Source: Gordonia sp. (in: high G+C Gram-positive bacteria) (GTDB lineage: Bacteria; Actinomycetota; Actinomycetes; Mycobacteriales; Mycobacteriaceae). From it: a stretch of DNA of 55,910 nt. Shown piece by piece: positions 29,107 through 36,715 of the stretch. Made by a program: the position numbers and the translations under genes. The DNA is taken from positions 1 through 55,910 of the forward strand of contig NZ_JAAYXO010000142.1 in the NCBI RefSeq assembly GCF_012515855.1. Reading direction: 5' to 3'. Each line of letters starts with the position of its first letter. Position 1 is the stretch's first letter. The notes below the pieces were generated by a model. That model was not told the DNA's origin, ran no database searches, and saw nothing but the letters and a program-made list of their open reading frames with translations.

Positions 29107-29112
29107 TAGTGT
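29107..29112 (+). promoter_or_regulatory. Leaderless -10 element of the first FKBP gene
   Basis: TAGTGT ends 7 nt before the ATG at 29120 and supports that start over upstream in-frame codons. Confidence 0.5.
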
Positions 29113-29119
29113 CGCGCAG

Positions 29120-29716
29120 ATGAAGCGCAAGACTCTCCTGCTGATCCCCGCCCTCGCCTGCGCCCTGATCGTGACCGGCTGTTCCGGCGACACCGGCGAT
29201 GCCGCCGACAGCAGCCTCAAGGTCACCCGCGCCACTCCGTTCATGGAGGGCGGTGTCTGCCCGGAGGCCGATCCGCCCGCCGACACCAAGGCGCAGTGGG
29301 AGGTCACCGGCGCGTCCGGCAGCGCCGCGATCGCCGGCTCGACCGATGAGTTCGCCCCGTTGATCAAGGTGACCGCCCCGTTGACGGTCGACGAGACCCA
29401 GGTCCGCACATTGACCGCAGGCGACGGCGACGAGATCACCGACGACAGCATCGTGAACGTCTGCTACGAGGGCGTCAACGGCCGCAACGGCGAGGTCTTC
29501 GACAGTGCGTACCAGCGCGGCACTCCCACGCGGATGCGCGCGGACAGCGTGGTTCCCGGGTTCCGCAAGGCACTGGTCGGACAGCGGGTCGGCGCATCCG
29601 TGGGGGTGGTCATGACCTCCGCGGACGGCTATCCCGAAGGCAGTCCGGACGGCACCATCCGGCCCGGCGACTCGATCGTTTTCGTGCTCAAGATCATGGC
29701 CGCGGAGCCGAGCTGA
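29120..29716 (+). CDS. FKBP-type peptidyl-prolyl isomerase, lipoprotein (first copy)
   Basis: A 198-residue predicted lipoprotein. The signal peptide ends in the lipobox IVTGC with Cys21, so the protein is anchored outside the membrane. The C-terminal half is an FKBP domain, with the pattern VNVCYEGVNG, GEVFDSAYQRGTP, VVPGFRKALVGQRVG and the last strand SIVFVLKIM. It would catalyse proline isomerisation in exported proteins. The frame is open from 29021, but the ATG at 29120 fits both the signal peptide and the promoter. Its paralogue follows after 26 nt. Confidence 0.9.
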   Translation: MKRKTLLLIPALACALIVTGCSGDTGDAADSSLKVTRATPFMEGGVCPEADPPADTKAQWEVTGASGSAAIAGSTDEFAPLIKVTAPLTVDETQVRTLTAGDGDEITDDSIVNVCYEGVNGRNGEVFDSAYQRGTPTRMRADSVVPGFRKALVGQRVGASVGVVMTSADGYPEGSPDGTIRPGDSIVFVLKIMAAEPS

Positions 29717-29728
29717 GACGCTGCCCGA

Positions 29729-29734
29729 TAGGCT
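29729..29734 (+). promoter_or_regulatory. Leaderless -10 element of the second FKBP gene
   Basis: TAGGCT ends 8 nt before the ATG at 29743, so the second copy may have its own promoter despite the short gap. Confidence 0.45.
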
Positions 29735-29742
29735 GACCCACC

Positions 29743-30327
29743 ATGAAGCCTCCCACCTTGAAGCTCAAGGCCCTGGTCCTGTTCCCACTCGCGGCGAGCG
29801 CCCTCGCGCTGACCTCGTGCTCGTCCGACGATGCTCCCGCCGACGACCCGTCGATCAACGTGCTCTCCTGCGCCCCGGCGGCGGCCCCCTCCGGCGATCC
29901 CACCTGGGTCGCCAAGGGCATTCAGGGCCAAGCGGCGTTCACCGTCACCGACGAGGCCACCAACGCGGCGCCGAAGATCGACATCACGATCCCGTTCAAG
30001 GTCGACAAGACCGAGGTCAAGACCCTCACCGAGGGGACCGGCGCCGTGGTCTCCGATTCGTCGTACGTCAGCGTCTGCTACGAGGGCGTCAACGGCACCA
30101 CCGGCAAGGTCTTCGACAGCGCGTACCAGCGCGGTGAGCCCGCCCAGTTCTCCCCCGCCGGCGTGGTCCCCGGCTTCCGCGACGCGCTGGTGGGACAGAA
30201 GGTCGGCTCCACCGTCGCCGTGGTGATCCCGTCCGAAGACGGCTACCCGACCGGCACCGGTGACGGCACCATCAACGCCGGCGACACCATCGTGTTCGGT
30301 CTGAAGATCCTCGAGATTCAGGAGTAG
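29743..30327 (+). CDS. FKBP-type peptidyl-prolyl isomerase, lipoprotein (second copy)
   Basis: A 194-residue tandem paralogue of the preceding gene. The signal peptide carries the lipobox ALTSC with Cys26. The FKBP part has VSVCYEGVNG, GKVFDSAYQRGEP, VVPGFRDALVGQKVG and a final TIVFGLKIL. Most of the domain lines up with the first copy without gaps, while the segment between lipobox and domain differs, so the pair is an old tandem duplication. The last 10 bp overlap the 3' end of the converging acyl-CoA synthetase gene. Confidence 0.9.
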   Translation: MKPPTLKLKALVLFPLAASALALTSCSSDDAPADDPSINVLSCAPAAAPSGDPTWVAKGIQGQAAFTVTDEATNAAPKIDITIPFKVDKTEVKTLTEGTGAVVSDSSYVSVCYEGVNGTTGKVFDSAYQRGEPAQFSPAGVVPGFRDALVGQKVGSTVAVVIPSEDGYPTGTGDGTINAGDTIVFGLKILEIQE

Positions 30328-31862
30328 TTCTCGCCACGCAGCTCGCGGCGCAGCACCTTGCCGGTCGGACTCTTGGGTAGTTCCCTGACCATACGAATCC
30401 GGCGCGGACGCTTGTACGCCGCGAGCTGTGTCCGTGAGAAATCGATGAGCTCGGCGGGAGTGACGGTGCGACCAGACCGCACCGTCACGAACGCGGTGAC
30501 CTCCTCGCCCCTGGTCTCGTCGGGCATGCCGACGACGACCGCTTCGGCCACCGCCGGATGCCGCGCAAGCACTTCTTCCACTTCGCGCGGCCACACTTTG
30601 TAACCGGCCGTGGTGATCATGTCCTTACGACGATCGAGCAGAAAGATCCACCCGGACTCGTCGACGAAGCCGATGTCTCCGGTACGGAGCGCGCCGTCGA
30701 CGATGTCGGCGGTGTCCTCCCCCGCGCGCCAGTAGCCTCCGATGACCTGGGGTCCGCGCAACTCGATCTCGCCGACCTCCCCGGCAGCCACCTGCCTGCC
30801 GTCGACGTCGACCACTCGACAGACGGTCGCAGGCACCGGCAGGCCGATCGCCATCGCGCCCGACTCGGCGTCCACCGGGATCGGCTCGCCCATCGGCGTC
30901 GCGATCGCAGGCGACGTGGTCTCGGTCAGTCCGTAGAGAATGTTGAGCGGCTGCCCGGTCCCCGACTCGATCAGGTCGGCGACCGCCCTGGACACCGGAG
31001 CACCCCCGGTGTACAGCGAGCGCACCGAGGCGAAATCCTCGGGGCCGGTCGACGCGTTGACCACGGAGACCAGCGCCGTGACCGTGCCGACGATGAAGGT
31101 CGGTCGATGGCGGCGAACCTGCTCGATCATCACCTCGGCGGCGAACCGGTGTGCCAGGACCAGACGCGCACCGGTCCGAAAAGCGACCGCCATATGGCCG
31201 ATCATGCCGGTGATGTGGAACAGCGGCGAGATCGCCAGCACGACGTCCGCATCGGTCAGCGACATCAGCAGCCGGTAGATCTCAGCGGATGCGGTGACGT
31301 TGGCGTGTGTGATCACTGCGGCCTTCGGCACACCCGTGGTGCCGGAGGTGTACATCAGGAGTGCGGGATCGGTCGACGCGATCGGGTGCGGTGCGAATTC
31401 GCCGTCGGCGAGCTCGGGCGCCTCCGCGAACAGGGCGGCCTCGCGATCGATCAGGACGACCGTCGCCACCTCCGTGTCACCCCCGTCGATCACCGACCGG
31501 GGCACACCCGCGAACTCCTCCTCCAGGCACACCAGGGCGCGGGTCTCGGTGTCGATCAACAGGAACGCCAACTCGCGCTCGGTGTACATGGGGTTCACGG
31601 GCACCGCCACGCCGCCGAGCTTCCACGCGGCGAGGACCGCGACGACGAAGGCCGGATCGTTCTGGGTGAGGATCGCGAGCCGATCGCCGGGTTCGAAACC
31701 GTCCTCGCGCAGGGCACTGGCGAGCGCCGACGATCGGTGATCGACGGTCGCCGCAGTGAGTTCGACGTCGAAGTACGAGATGAGCGGTTGCGTCGCCGAC
31801 CTCGCGCACGCCGTCCGAAACATTTCGAGTCCGTCAGCCGGACCCACCACCTCTGCGCCCAC
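30318..31862 (-). CDS. Acyl-CoA synthetase, AMP-forming (first copy)
   Basis: A 514-residue ANL-superfamily ligase that activates a carboxylic acid to acyl-AMP and then acyl-CoA. The P-loop-like MYTSGTTGVPKA, the LYGLTETT motif, the RTGDIGFVDESGW hinge region and the C-terminal lysine Lys502 in SPTGKVLRREL are all present. The start is uncertain between GTGs at 31862 and 31865; AGGAGG lies 7 or 4 nt upstream. The frame extends to 32144 over the divergent regulator gene and is rejected there. It is related to the second synthetase at 32790. Medium- or long-chain fatty acids, or ring-derived acids, are possible substrates. Confidence 0.9.
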   Translation of the reverse strand: MGAEVVGPADGLEMFRTACARSATQPLISYFDVELTAATVDHRSSALASALREDGFEPGDRLAILTQNDPAFVVAVLAAWKLGGVAVPVNPMYTERELAFLLIDTETRALVCLEEEFAGVPRSVIDGGDTEVATVVLIDREAALFAEAPELADGEFAPHPIASTDPALLMYTSGTTGVPKAAVITHANVTASAEIYRLLMSLTDADVVLAISPLFHITGMIGHMAVAFRTGARLVLAHRFAAEVMIEQVRRHRPTFIVGTVTALVSVVNASTGPEDFASVRSLYTGGAPVSRAVADLIESGTGQPLNILYGLTETTSPAIATPMGEPIPVDAESGAMAIGLPVPATVCRVVDVDGRQVAAGEVGEIELRGPQVIGGYWRAGEDTADIVDGALRTGDIGFVDESGWIFLLDRRKDMITTAGYKVWPREVEEVLARHPAVAEAVVVGMPDETRGEEVTAFVTVRSGRTVTPAELIDFSRTQLAAYKRPRRIRMVRELPKSPTGKVLRRELRGENYS

Positions 31863-31938
31863 CACCAACCCTCCTGCAGCGCGGACATCGCCCACCCGCG
31901 TCTTATGTGTCGTTGTCCACACCATACGCGCGGCGGGA

Positions 31939-31944
31939 TAGCGT
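31939..31944 (+). promoter_or_regulatory. Leaderless -10 element of the XRE-TetR gene
   Basis: TAGCGT ends 6 nt before the regulator's ATG. The region to the divergent synthetase start is only 88 bp, so regulator binding here could affect both genes. Confidence 0.5.
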
Positions 31945-31950
31945 GAGGAC

Positions 31951-32769
31951 ATGTCCCGACCGTCGGCACCGCAGTTGATGATTCGCCCTGCGCGCGAACT
32001 CGCCGGCATCTCAATGCGGGAGCTCGCGCGACGGATCGGTGTCAGCGTCGGGACGATGAGCGGAATCGAGACCGGCAAGACCGTGCTGTCCGACGATCGC
32101 TTCACCTTGATCGCGCAGGCGCTGGGCTCCACGCCCGAAGCCATCGCCGAGCTGACCGTTCCCGACGCGGACGACTCCGGGAGTCTGACTCCGCAAGCCT
32201 TCGACTGGCGCGACTATGGCGACCTCGACCTCGATCCGGTCCTCGGCGCGGCGATCACCTGCTTCGTCAGCACCGGATACCACGGCGCGACGATGCGGAG
32301 TGTGGCCGCCGAAGCGGGGATCAGCGTGCCGGGCGTCTACCACCACTACCCCAACAAGCAGAGCCTGCTGGTTGCGATCTTCCAGGTGGCATCGTCCGAA
32401 TTGACCGCCCACCTGCGCGCGGCCGTGGCCGAGGCAGCCGGCGCGACGGCGCGGTTGTCGAACCTCAGCGAGGCCACCGTCCTGTTCGCCGCGCGGCGGC
32501 GCGAGCTCGCCTCGATCACGATGACCGACCGGAACAGCCTCGTCGGGGCGCCTGCCGCGACGGCTACCGCCGATATGGCACAGCTCGTCACCGAGTTCGC
32601 GCAGCCGATCGCCGACATCGGCGCTGTCACCGACGTACACGGTGCCGCGCGGGCGGCGGTCGAGCTGTGTCTCAGCGTGTGCCGCTGGTTCGACGGCGAC
32701 GCCGACGAAGCCGCCGCAACGGCAACCGAATACGCCGACTACGTGCGCAGCCTGGCGGGCGCACCGTAG
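31951..32769 (+). CDS. Double-HTH transcriptional regulator (XRE N-terminal plus TetR)
   Basis: A 272-residue regulator with two DNA-binding modules. Residues about 12-65 form an XRE-type HTH (ISMRELARRIGVSVGTMSGIE, with TGKTVLSDDRFTLIAQALG after it). Residues about 96-144 are a TetR N-terminal HTH (GYHGATMRSVAAEAGISVPGVYHHYPNKQSLL), and the remaining C-terminal part is a TetR-like ligand-binding region with no recognised subfamily. It is divergent from one acyl-CoA synthetase and convergent with another, so it probably controls acid activation and senses a CoA thioester or a free acid (inference). A hairpin overlaps its stop. Confidence 0.85.
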   Translation: MSRPSAPQLMIRPARELAGISMRELARRIGVSVGTMSGIETGKTVLSDDRFTLIAQALGSTPEAIAELTVPDADDSGSLTPQAFDWRDYGDLDLDPVLGAAITCFVSTGYHGATMRSVAAEAGISVPGVYHHYPNKQSLLVAIFQVASSELTAHLRAAVAEAAGATARLSNLSEATVLFAARRRELASITMTDRNSLVGAPAATATADMAQLVTEFAQPIADIGAVTDVHGAARAAVELCLSVCRWFDGDADEAAATATEYADYVRSLAGAP

Positions 32770-32777
32770 TCGGCGTA
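32731..32777. terminator. Long hairpin across the stop codon of the XRE-TetR gene
   Basis: A 13-bp perfect stem (32731-32743 with 32765-32777) continues with 5 more pairs (32744-32748 with 32759-32763) after one bulged base. It overlaps the last codons of the regulator and reaches toward the converging synthetase stop. Without a T tract it is a likely bidirectional terminator. Confidence 0.6.
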
Positions 32778-32789
32778 GTCAGATCGGAC

Positions 32790-34463
32790 TCAGGCCTCGT
32801 CGACCGCCTGATCCCGCAGGGTGCGACGCAGTACCTTCCCCGTCGCCGTCTTGGGCAACTCGGTCAGGATCTCCACCGATCGCGGATACTTGTACGCGGC
32901 CATCCGCTCCTTGGCGAACGCGATGATCTCTTCCGCGGTCGCCGTCTTGCCCGGCTGCAGAGAGACGAAGGCCTTCACCGATTCACCGCGATACTCGTCG
33001 GGCACCCCGACCACCGCGGCCTCCGCCACGGCCGGATGGCCGTACAGCATGTCCTCCACCTCGCGCGGCCACACCTTGTAGCCGGAGGCGTTGATCATGT
33101 CCTTCTTGCGATCGACCAGATAGAACCAGCCGTCAGCGTCCATGAATCCCACGTCGCCCGTCCGAAGCTCGCCGCCCGGGATCGATTCGGCCGTCGCATC
33201 CGGCCGATTCCAGTATCCCGGAACCACTCCGGGACCGCTTGTCGCGAACTCGCCGACCTCGCCCACCGGGACATCGGCGCCCCCGTCGTCGACCACACGC
33301 ACCGTGGTGTTGAAGACCGGCACGCCCACTGCCAACGCTCCCGAGTCGGGATCGACCGGCGCGCGAACACCGTATGGCACCGCGTGCGACGGCGAGTTGG
33401 TCTCGGTCAGGCCGTAGACGTTGTGGATGTACGCCCCGAAGACCTTCTCGAGTCGCTCGGCGACGGCAGGTGCGATCGGCGCCCCGCCCGAATACAACGC
33501 CCGAAACGAGGCGAAGTCGCCCTCGCGTGCATCCGGCGAATCAGCCAGCGCGATGTAGGCGGTGATCGCACCGACCGTGAACGTCGGTCGATGCTCACGG
33601 ATCGCGTCGATCATCACGTCCGGAGCGAACCGGTGCGCCAGCACCAGCGGCACGCGCAGCAGGCCCGCGATCATCACATGCGCCACCAGTCCGGTGATGT
33701 GAAACAGCGGCGCGACGCCGAGCACCACGTCGTCAGCGCCGAGGCCGATCCAGTCCCGGTAGGTCTGGGCGTTGAACGCCAGGTTCCCGTGCGTGTTGGT
33801 CGCACCCTTGGGTCGGCCCGTCGTTCCCGACGTGTAGCTCAGGACCGCGGTGTCGTCCGAGTTCGGAGACGCCGCGGGCGGCGGCGTGCCGTCGTGGTCT
33901 CGGATCACTGCCGACAGCGCAAGTGCGCCGTCCTCCGACGGCCGCGACAGGCCGCTGAACAACCGCTGGTCGTCGCGCGTCTGGAAATCGAGTGCCGATG
34001 CGAGAACCACCGTGCGCACAGCAGTGTCGCCGGTAGCGATCACCTCCCTCGCGATCTCGTCGTACAGCGTGTCCAATGCCAGCAGTGCCACAGCGCCCGA
34101 GTCGGAAAGCAGGTAGCTGAGCTCGGCGTGACGATTCATCGGGTTGATCGAGACGGCGACACCGCCCGCTTTCCACGCAGCCACCAGCCCGATCACGAAG
34201 GCCGGGTTGTTCTGCACGTAGAGGCCGAGGCGATCACCGGGCGCGAAGCCGTCGGCGATCAGCCTCGCCGCGAGCGCATCCGATGCCGTCCCCAGTTCGC
34301 CGAACGTCAACCCGCCGTCGAAGTACTTGATGGCCGCCGCGTCCGGTGTCTCCAGCGACGCCGAGACGAAGATGTCGAGTGCCGTCCGATGATCGACGTC
34401 GATGTCAGCGGGAACGCCGTCGCTGTACAGCGGAAGCCACGGCCGATCGATGTAACGAGTCAC
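32790..34463 (-). CDS. Acyl-CoA synthetase, AMP-forming (second copy)
   Basis: A 557-residue ANL ligase with LSYTSGTTGRPKGA, VYGLTETNSP, RTGDVGFMDADGW and the catalytic C-terminal Lys543 in TATGKVLRRTL. The start is the GTG whose GTGA overlaps the cyclase stop by 4 nt; the longer open frame upstream is overlap with that gene. Coupling to a cyclase-family hydrolase suggests that the acid released by the hydrolase is activated here (inference). It shares an ordered set of motifs with the synthetase at 30318 but is longer at the N-terminus. Confidence 0.92.
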   Translation of the reverse strand: MTRYIDRPWLPLYSDGVPADIDVDHRTALDIFVSASLETPDAAAIKYFDGGLTFGELGTASDALAARLIADGFAPGDRLGLYVQNNPAFVIGLVAAWKAGGVAVSINPMNRHAELSYLLSDSGAVALLALDTLYDEIAREVIATGDTAVRTVVLASALDFQTRDDQRLFSGLSRPSEDGALALSAVIRDHDGTPPPAASPNSDDTAVLSYTSGTTGRPKGATNTHGNLAFNAQTYRDWIGLGADDVVLGVAPLFHITGLVAHVMIAGLLRVPLVLAHRFAPDVMIDAIREHRPTFTVGAITAYIALADSPDAREGDFASFRALYSGGAPIAPAVAERLEKVFGAYIHNVYGLTETNSPSHAVPYGVRAPVDPDSGALAVGVPVFNTTVRVVDDGGADVPVGEVGEFATSGPGVVPGYWNRPDATAESIPGGELRTGDVGFMDADGWFYLVDRKKDMINASGYKVWPREVEDMLYGHPAVAEAAVVGVPDEYRGESVKAFVSLQPGKTATAEEIIAFAKERMAAYKYPRSVEILTELPKTATGKVLRRTLRDQAVDEA

Positions 34464-35416
34464 TTGATCGCCACCGGGTTCACCGGAGAGCCCGTGGCTC
34501 GGTGGATCTTGAGCGGCGCGGCCACGTAGAAGCAGCTGTAGCGACCGTCTTCGGCACAGTCGTCGGCCAGTGCCTCGAGATTGCAGATCTCGGTGAATGC
34601 GATGCCGAGGTTGCGCATCAACGCGTTGTGCAGGACCAGAGCGACACCGGTCGACGGGTCGACCGTGACCTCGTTCGCAATGGTGTCGGTCACCAGGTTC
34701 GGGATCTCCATGTCCTGGAACCACTCGACCAGTTCCGGCGAGTATTCCAGGCCCGACTCGCAGAAGTCGTCGTAGAAGGCGTCGCCCTTCTCGAAGAACA
34801 GCTGCAGGTGATTGGTGCGAATCATGATGATGTCGCGCTTCTCGATCGGTGTCCCCTGCTGCTCGGCGCAAGCGATGAGATCCCGATGGGTGAAGGTCTC
34901 CTTCGGATCGAGATAGGGCTTGCCGCGGTAGCGCGCCATGTCGAGCAGCACTGCGCGGCCCGCGACGCCGCGCTCGCCGATCGGCGCGACACTGGCCTTG
35001 TCGAGTCCGCCGATCGTGGTGCGAGCGTCGTAGCCGTTCCAGATCTTGCCGTCGTACCAGACGTGCCCGAGCGCGTCGTACTGCGTGCTGCCCTGGAGAA
35101 ATGCGTTGATCTTGTCGTCGGCATAGTGCAGGCCGCCCGGGAACGCCGGACCGTCGCTGCCTTCGTCCCAATGGGACTCGTCCAGGATCATCTCGCGGGT
35201 CGCGGGACTGCGACCCGGCCAGACCGGGTCACCGTTCGGGTCGCCGATCAGTCGCTGCAGGGTGAAGAGTGCGCCTCGCTTGATCTGCGCGGCGCCGCGA
35301 AGGACCTGATCCGGAGTCAGGTAGTTGAGCGAGCCGACTTCGTCGTCAGGCCCCCACTTTCCCCAGTTCGACGGGGAGCCGGCGAGCAACTCGGTAAGGT
35401 CGGGTGCATCGGTCAT
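34460..35416 (-). CDS. Cyclase-family hydrolase (PF04199)
   Basis: A 318-residue protein of the cyclase/kynurenine formamidase-like family, metal-dependent hydrolases acting on amides, lactones or cyclic substrates. The family metal motif HxGTHxDxxxH is only partly kept: the sequence reads QGSTQYDALGH, with Asp and the last His present but Gln at the usual His of GTH. Other family segments are NWGKWGPDDEVGSLNYL and GERGVAGRAVLLDMARYRG. A GGAGG ribosome binding site 7 nt upstream sets the start. The downstream acyl-CoA synthetase is coupled by a GTGA overlap. The true substrate is unknown. Confidence 0.85.
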   Translation of the reverse strand: MTDAPDLTELLAGSPSNWGKWGPDDEVGSLNYLTPDQVLRGAAQIKRGALFTLQRLIGDPNGDPVWPGRSPATREMILDESHWDEGSDGPAFPGGLHYADDKINAFLQGSTQYDALGHVWYDGKIWNGYDARTTIGGLDKASVAPIGERGVAGRAVLLDMARYRGKPYLDPKETFTHRDLIACAEQQGTPIEKRDIIMIRTNHLQLFFEKGDAFYDDFCESGLEYSPELVEWFQDMEIPNLVTDTIANEVTVDPSTGVALVLHNALMRNLGIAFTEICNLEALADDCAEDGRYSCFYVAAPLKIHRATGSPVNPVAIK

Positions 35417-35437
35417 CGAAAAACCTCCAAGGCAGAT

Positions 35438-35470
35438 TGAACACTCAGACCGAGCGTTCGGTAATGTTCA
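35438..35470. promoter_or_regulatory. Operator candidate upstream of the cyclase-synthetase unit
   Basis: ACCGA-GCGT-TCGGT (35449-35462) is an interrupted palindrome, nested in an outer TGAACA...TGTTCA pair (35438-35443 and 35465-35470). It starts 22 bp before the cyclase ATG. Size and symmetry fit a TetR-type site; the XRE-TetR protein encoded at 31951 is the nearest candidate binder. Confidence 0.45.
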
Positions 35471-35522
35471 GCGTGATCACTGTCACTCACCCGTGGAGGT
35501 TTGTCAAGGAATCGTCGAAAGT

Positions 35523-36626
35523 TCAGCTGATGTGCGACGGAGCGAAGGCGGCGATCAGGTCCGGAGCACCTGCCGTCCTGTTCATGATCGGCGAGCCGAA
35601 GAACGGCGCCACCAGGCGGCACGGAACCAGGCGCAGGTCCTCACCTTCGAGCGCGTTCAACACCATTGCCGCAGCGCGCGGCGAACCGCAGATGCCGAGG
35701 TGGTCGGAGAAATCCTTGGCGCAGCCGTCCTGCAGGACGATGTTGGTGACATTGTCGTCCGGCAGGCCGACCACCTGCCCCGAGGTGTACGGGCGAACCA
35801 GTTCGTCGTGCGCGGTCGAGATGTTCGTGTACTCGATCCCCTGCACGTAGGGACTGCCCCCGAAGTTCAGCTTCTCCAAGAAGTGCGAGCCCGCCATCAT
35901 CTGCGGCAGCGCATGACACGGAATCACCGCGCCGACATCGATGCCGTACGTCTCTTTTAAGTCGGTGGTCAGCGGCCGAGTGCTGGTCAGCGTCGACGTT
36001 CCCTCCCACAGCGGGGCCAGTGACACATACCGTCGGATCTTGCTCTCGCCCCCGAGGAACTTAGCCCAATAGCCGGGAACGATGGTGCCCTGCGAGTGTC
36101 CGACCACGTCGACCTGAGTGGCACCCGTCGACGCCATCACCTTTTCGGCGAACTCGCCGAACTCCCTTGCGCTGTCCTCGATCCGCTTCATTCCGCCGAG
36201 CGCGGAGATCGGCCACTTCGCCCCCTCGAGCGCCCCGTAGGTCAGTGTGAATACGGAGAAGCCCGCATCCACCAGCAACGGAACGTATGTGCCCCAGTTG
36301 GTCTGACCGCCGCCCGCGGTGCCGTGGACCAGGATCACCGGAACCGGATGCTCCGGGCTGCAGGGCACGTCCCACTGGTTGGCCCCCGGCAGCGCGCCAC
36401 CGGGGTTCGCCAGCTCCGGCCCGATACCCGAGAAGAAGTCGTAGACGATGCGGTTGTTGGCCTGCTGCTGTTCGTCGCCGATCGAGACCAGATGCTCCAG
36501 CGGGAGCTTCTGGACCACGGCCTGACCGACCTTCAGCGCCGGCGCAGCCACCCACTGCCCAACTCGGATGCCGGCGGTGATCACGTCCGACACCGGGCGA
36601 CCCCAGCGGCTGTGCAGGATGTTCAT
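35523..36626 (-). CDS. Lipase / triacylglycerol-lipase-like alpha/beta hydrolase
   Basis: A 367-residue hydrolase. The oxyanion-hole motif HGTAGG is at 101-106 and the nucleophile Ser178 in GHSQGT; the substrate-side region PLWEGTSTL and the late DHLGICGSP contain candidate Asp and His residues. The family (bacterial lipase class 2-like) acts on triacylglycerols or esters. No clear signal peptide is seen. The ATG at 36626 fits the family start; the open frame upstream overlaps glnE. It lies 89 bp after glnE on the same strand and 106 bp before the cyclase gene. Confidence 0.85.
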   Translation of the reverse strand: MNILHSRWGRPVSDVITAGIRVGQWVAAPALKVGQAVVQKLPLEHLVSIGDEQQQANNRIVYDFFSGIGPELANPGGALPGANQWDVPCSPEHPVPVILVHGTAGGGQTNWGTYVPLLVDAGFSVFTLTYGALEGAKWPISALGGMKRIEDSAREFGEFAEKVMASTGATQVDVVGHSQGTIVPGYWAKFLGGESKIRRYVSLAPLWEGTSTLTSTRPLTTDLKETYGIDVGAVIPCHALPQMMAGSHFLEKLNFGGSPYVQGIEYTNISTAHDELVRPYTSGQVVGLPDDNVTNIVLQDGCAKDFSDHLGICGSPRAAAMVLNALEGEDLRLVPCRLVAPFFGSPIMNRTAGAPDLIAAFAPSHIS

Positions 36627-36715
36627 TGGTCCAGAACGCCTTTCGTCAGGATCGGGCAGGTGCCACGAGTCCTTCGAGAAGACTACGCGAAACGGACCGA
36701 TGTCGACGGTCGGCG

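Noticed and set aside
31863-32144. Upstream part of the first acyl-CoA synthetase frame
   Set aside because: It covers the divergent regulator's promoter and start; AGGAGG at 31870-31875 and homology place the start at 31862 or 31865.
34464-35171. Upstream part of the second acyl-CoA synthetase frame
   Set aside because: It is antisense-frame noise over the cyclase gene; the GTG at 34463, coupled to the cyclase stop, fits the family start.
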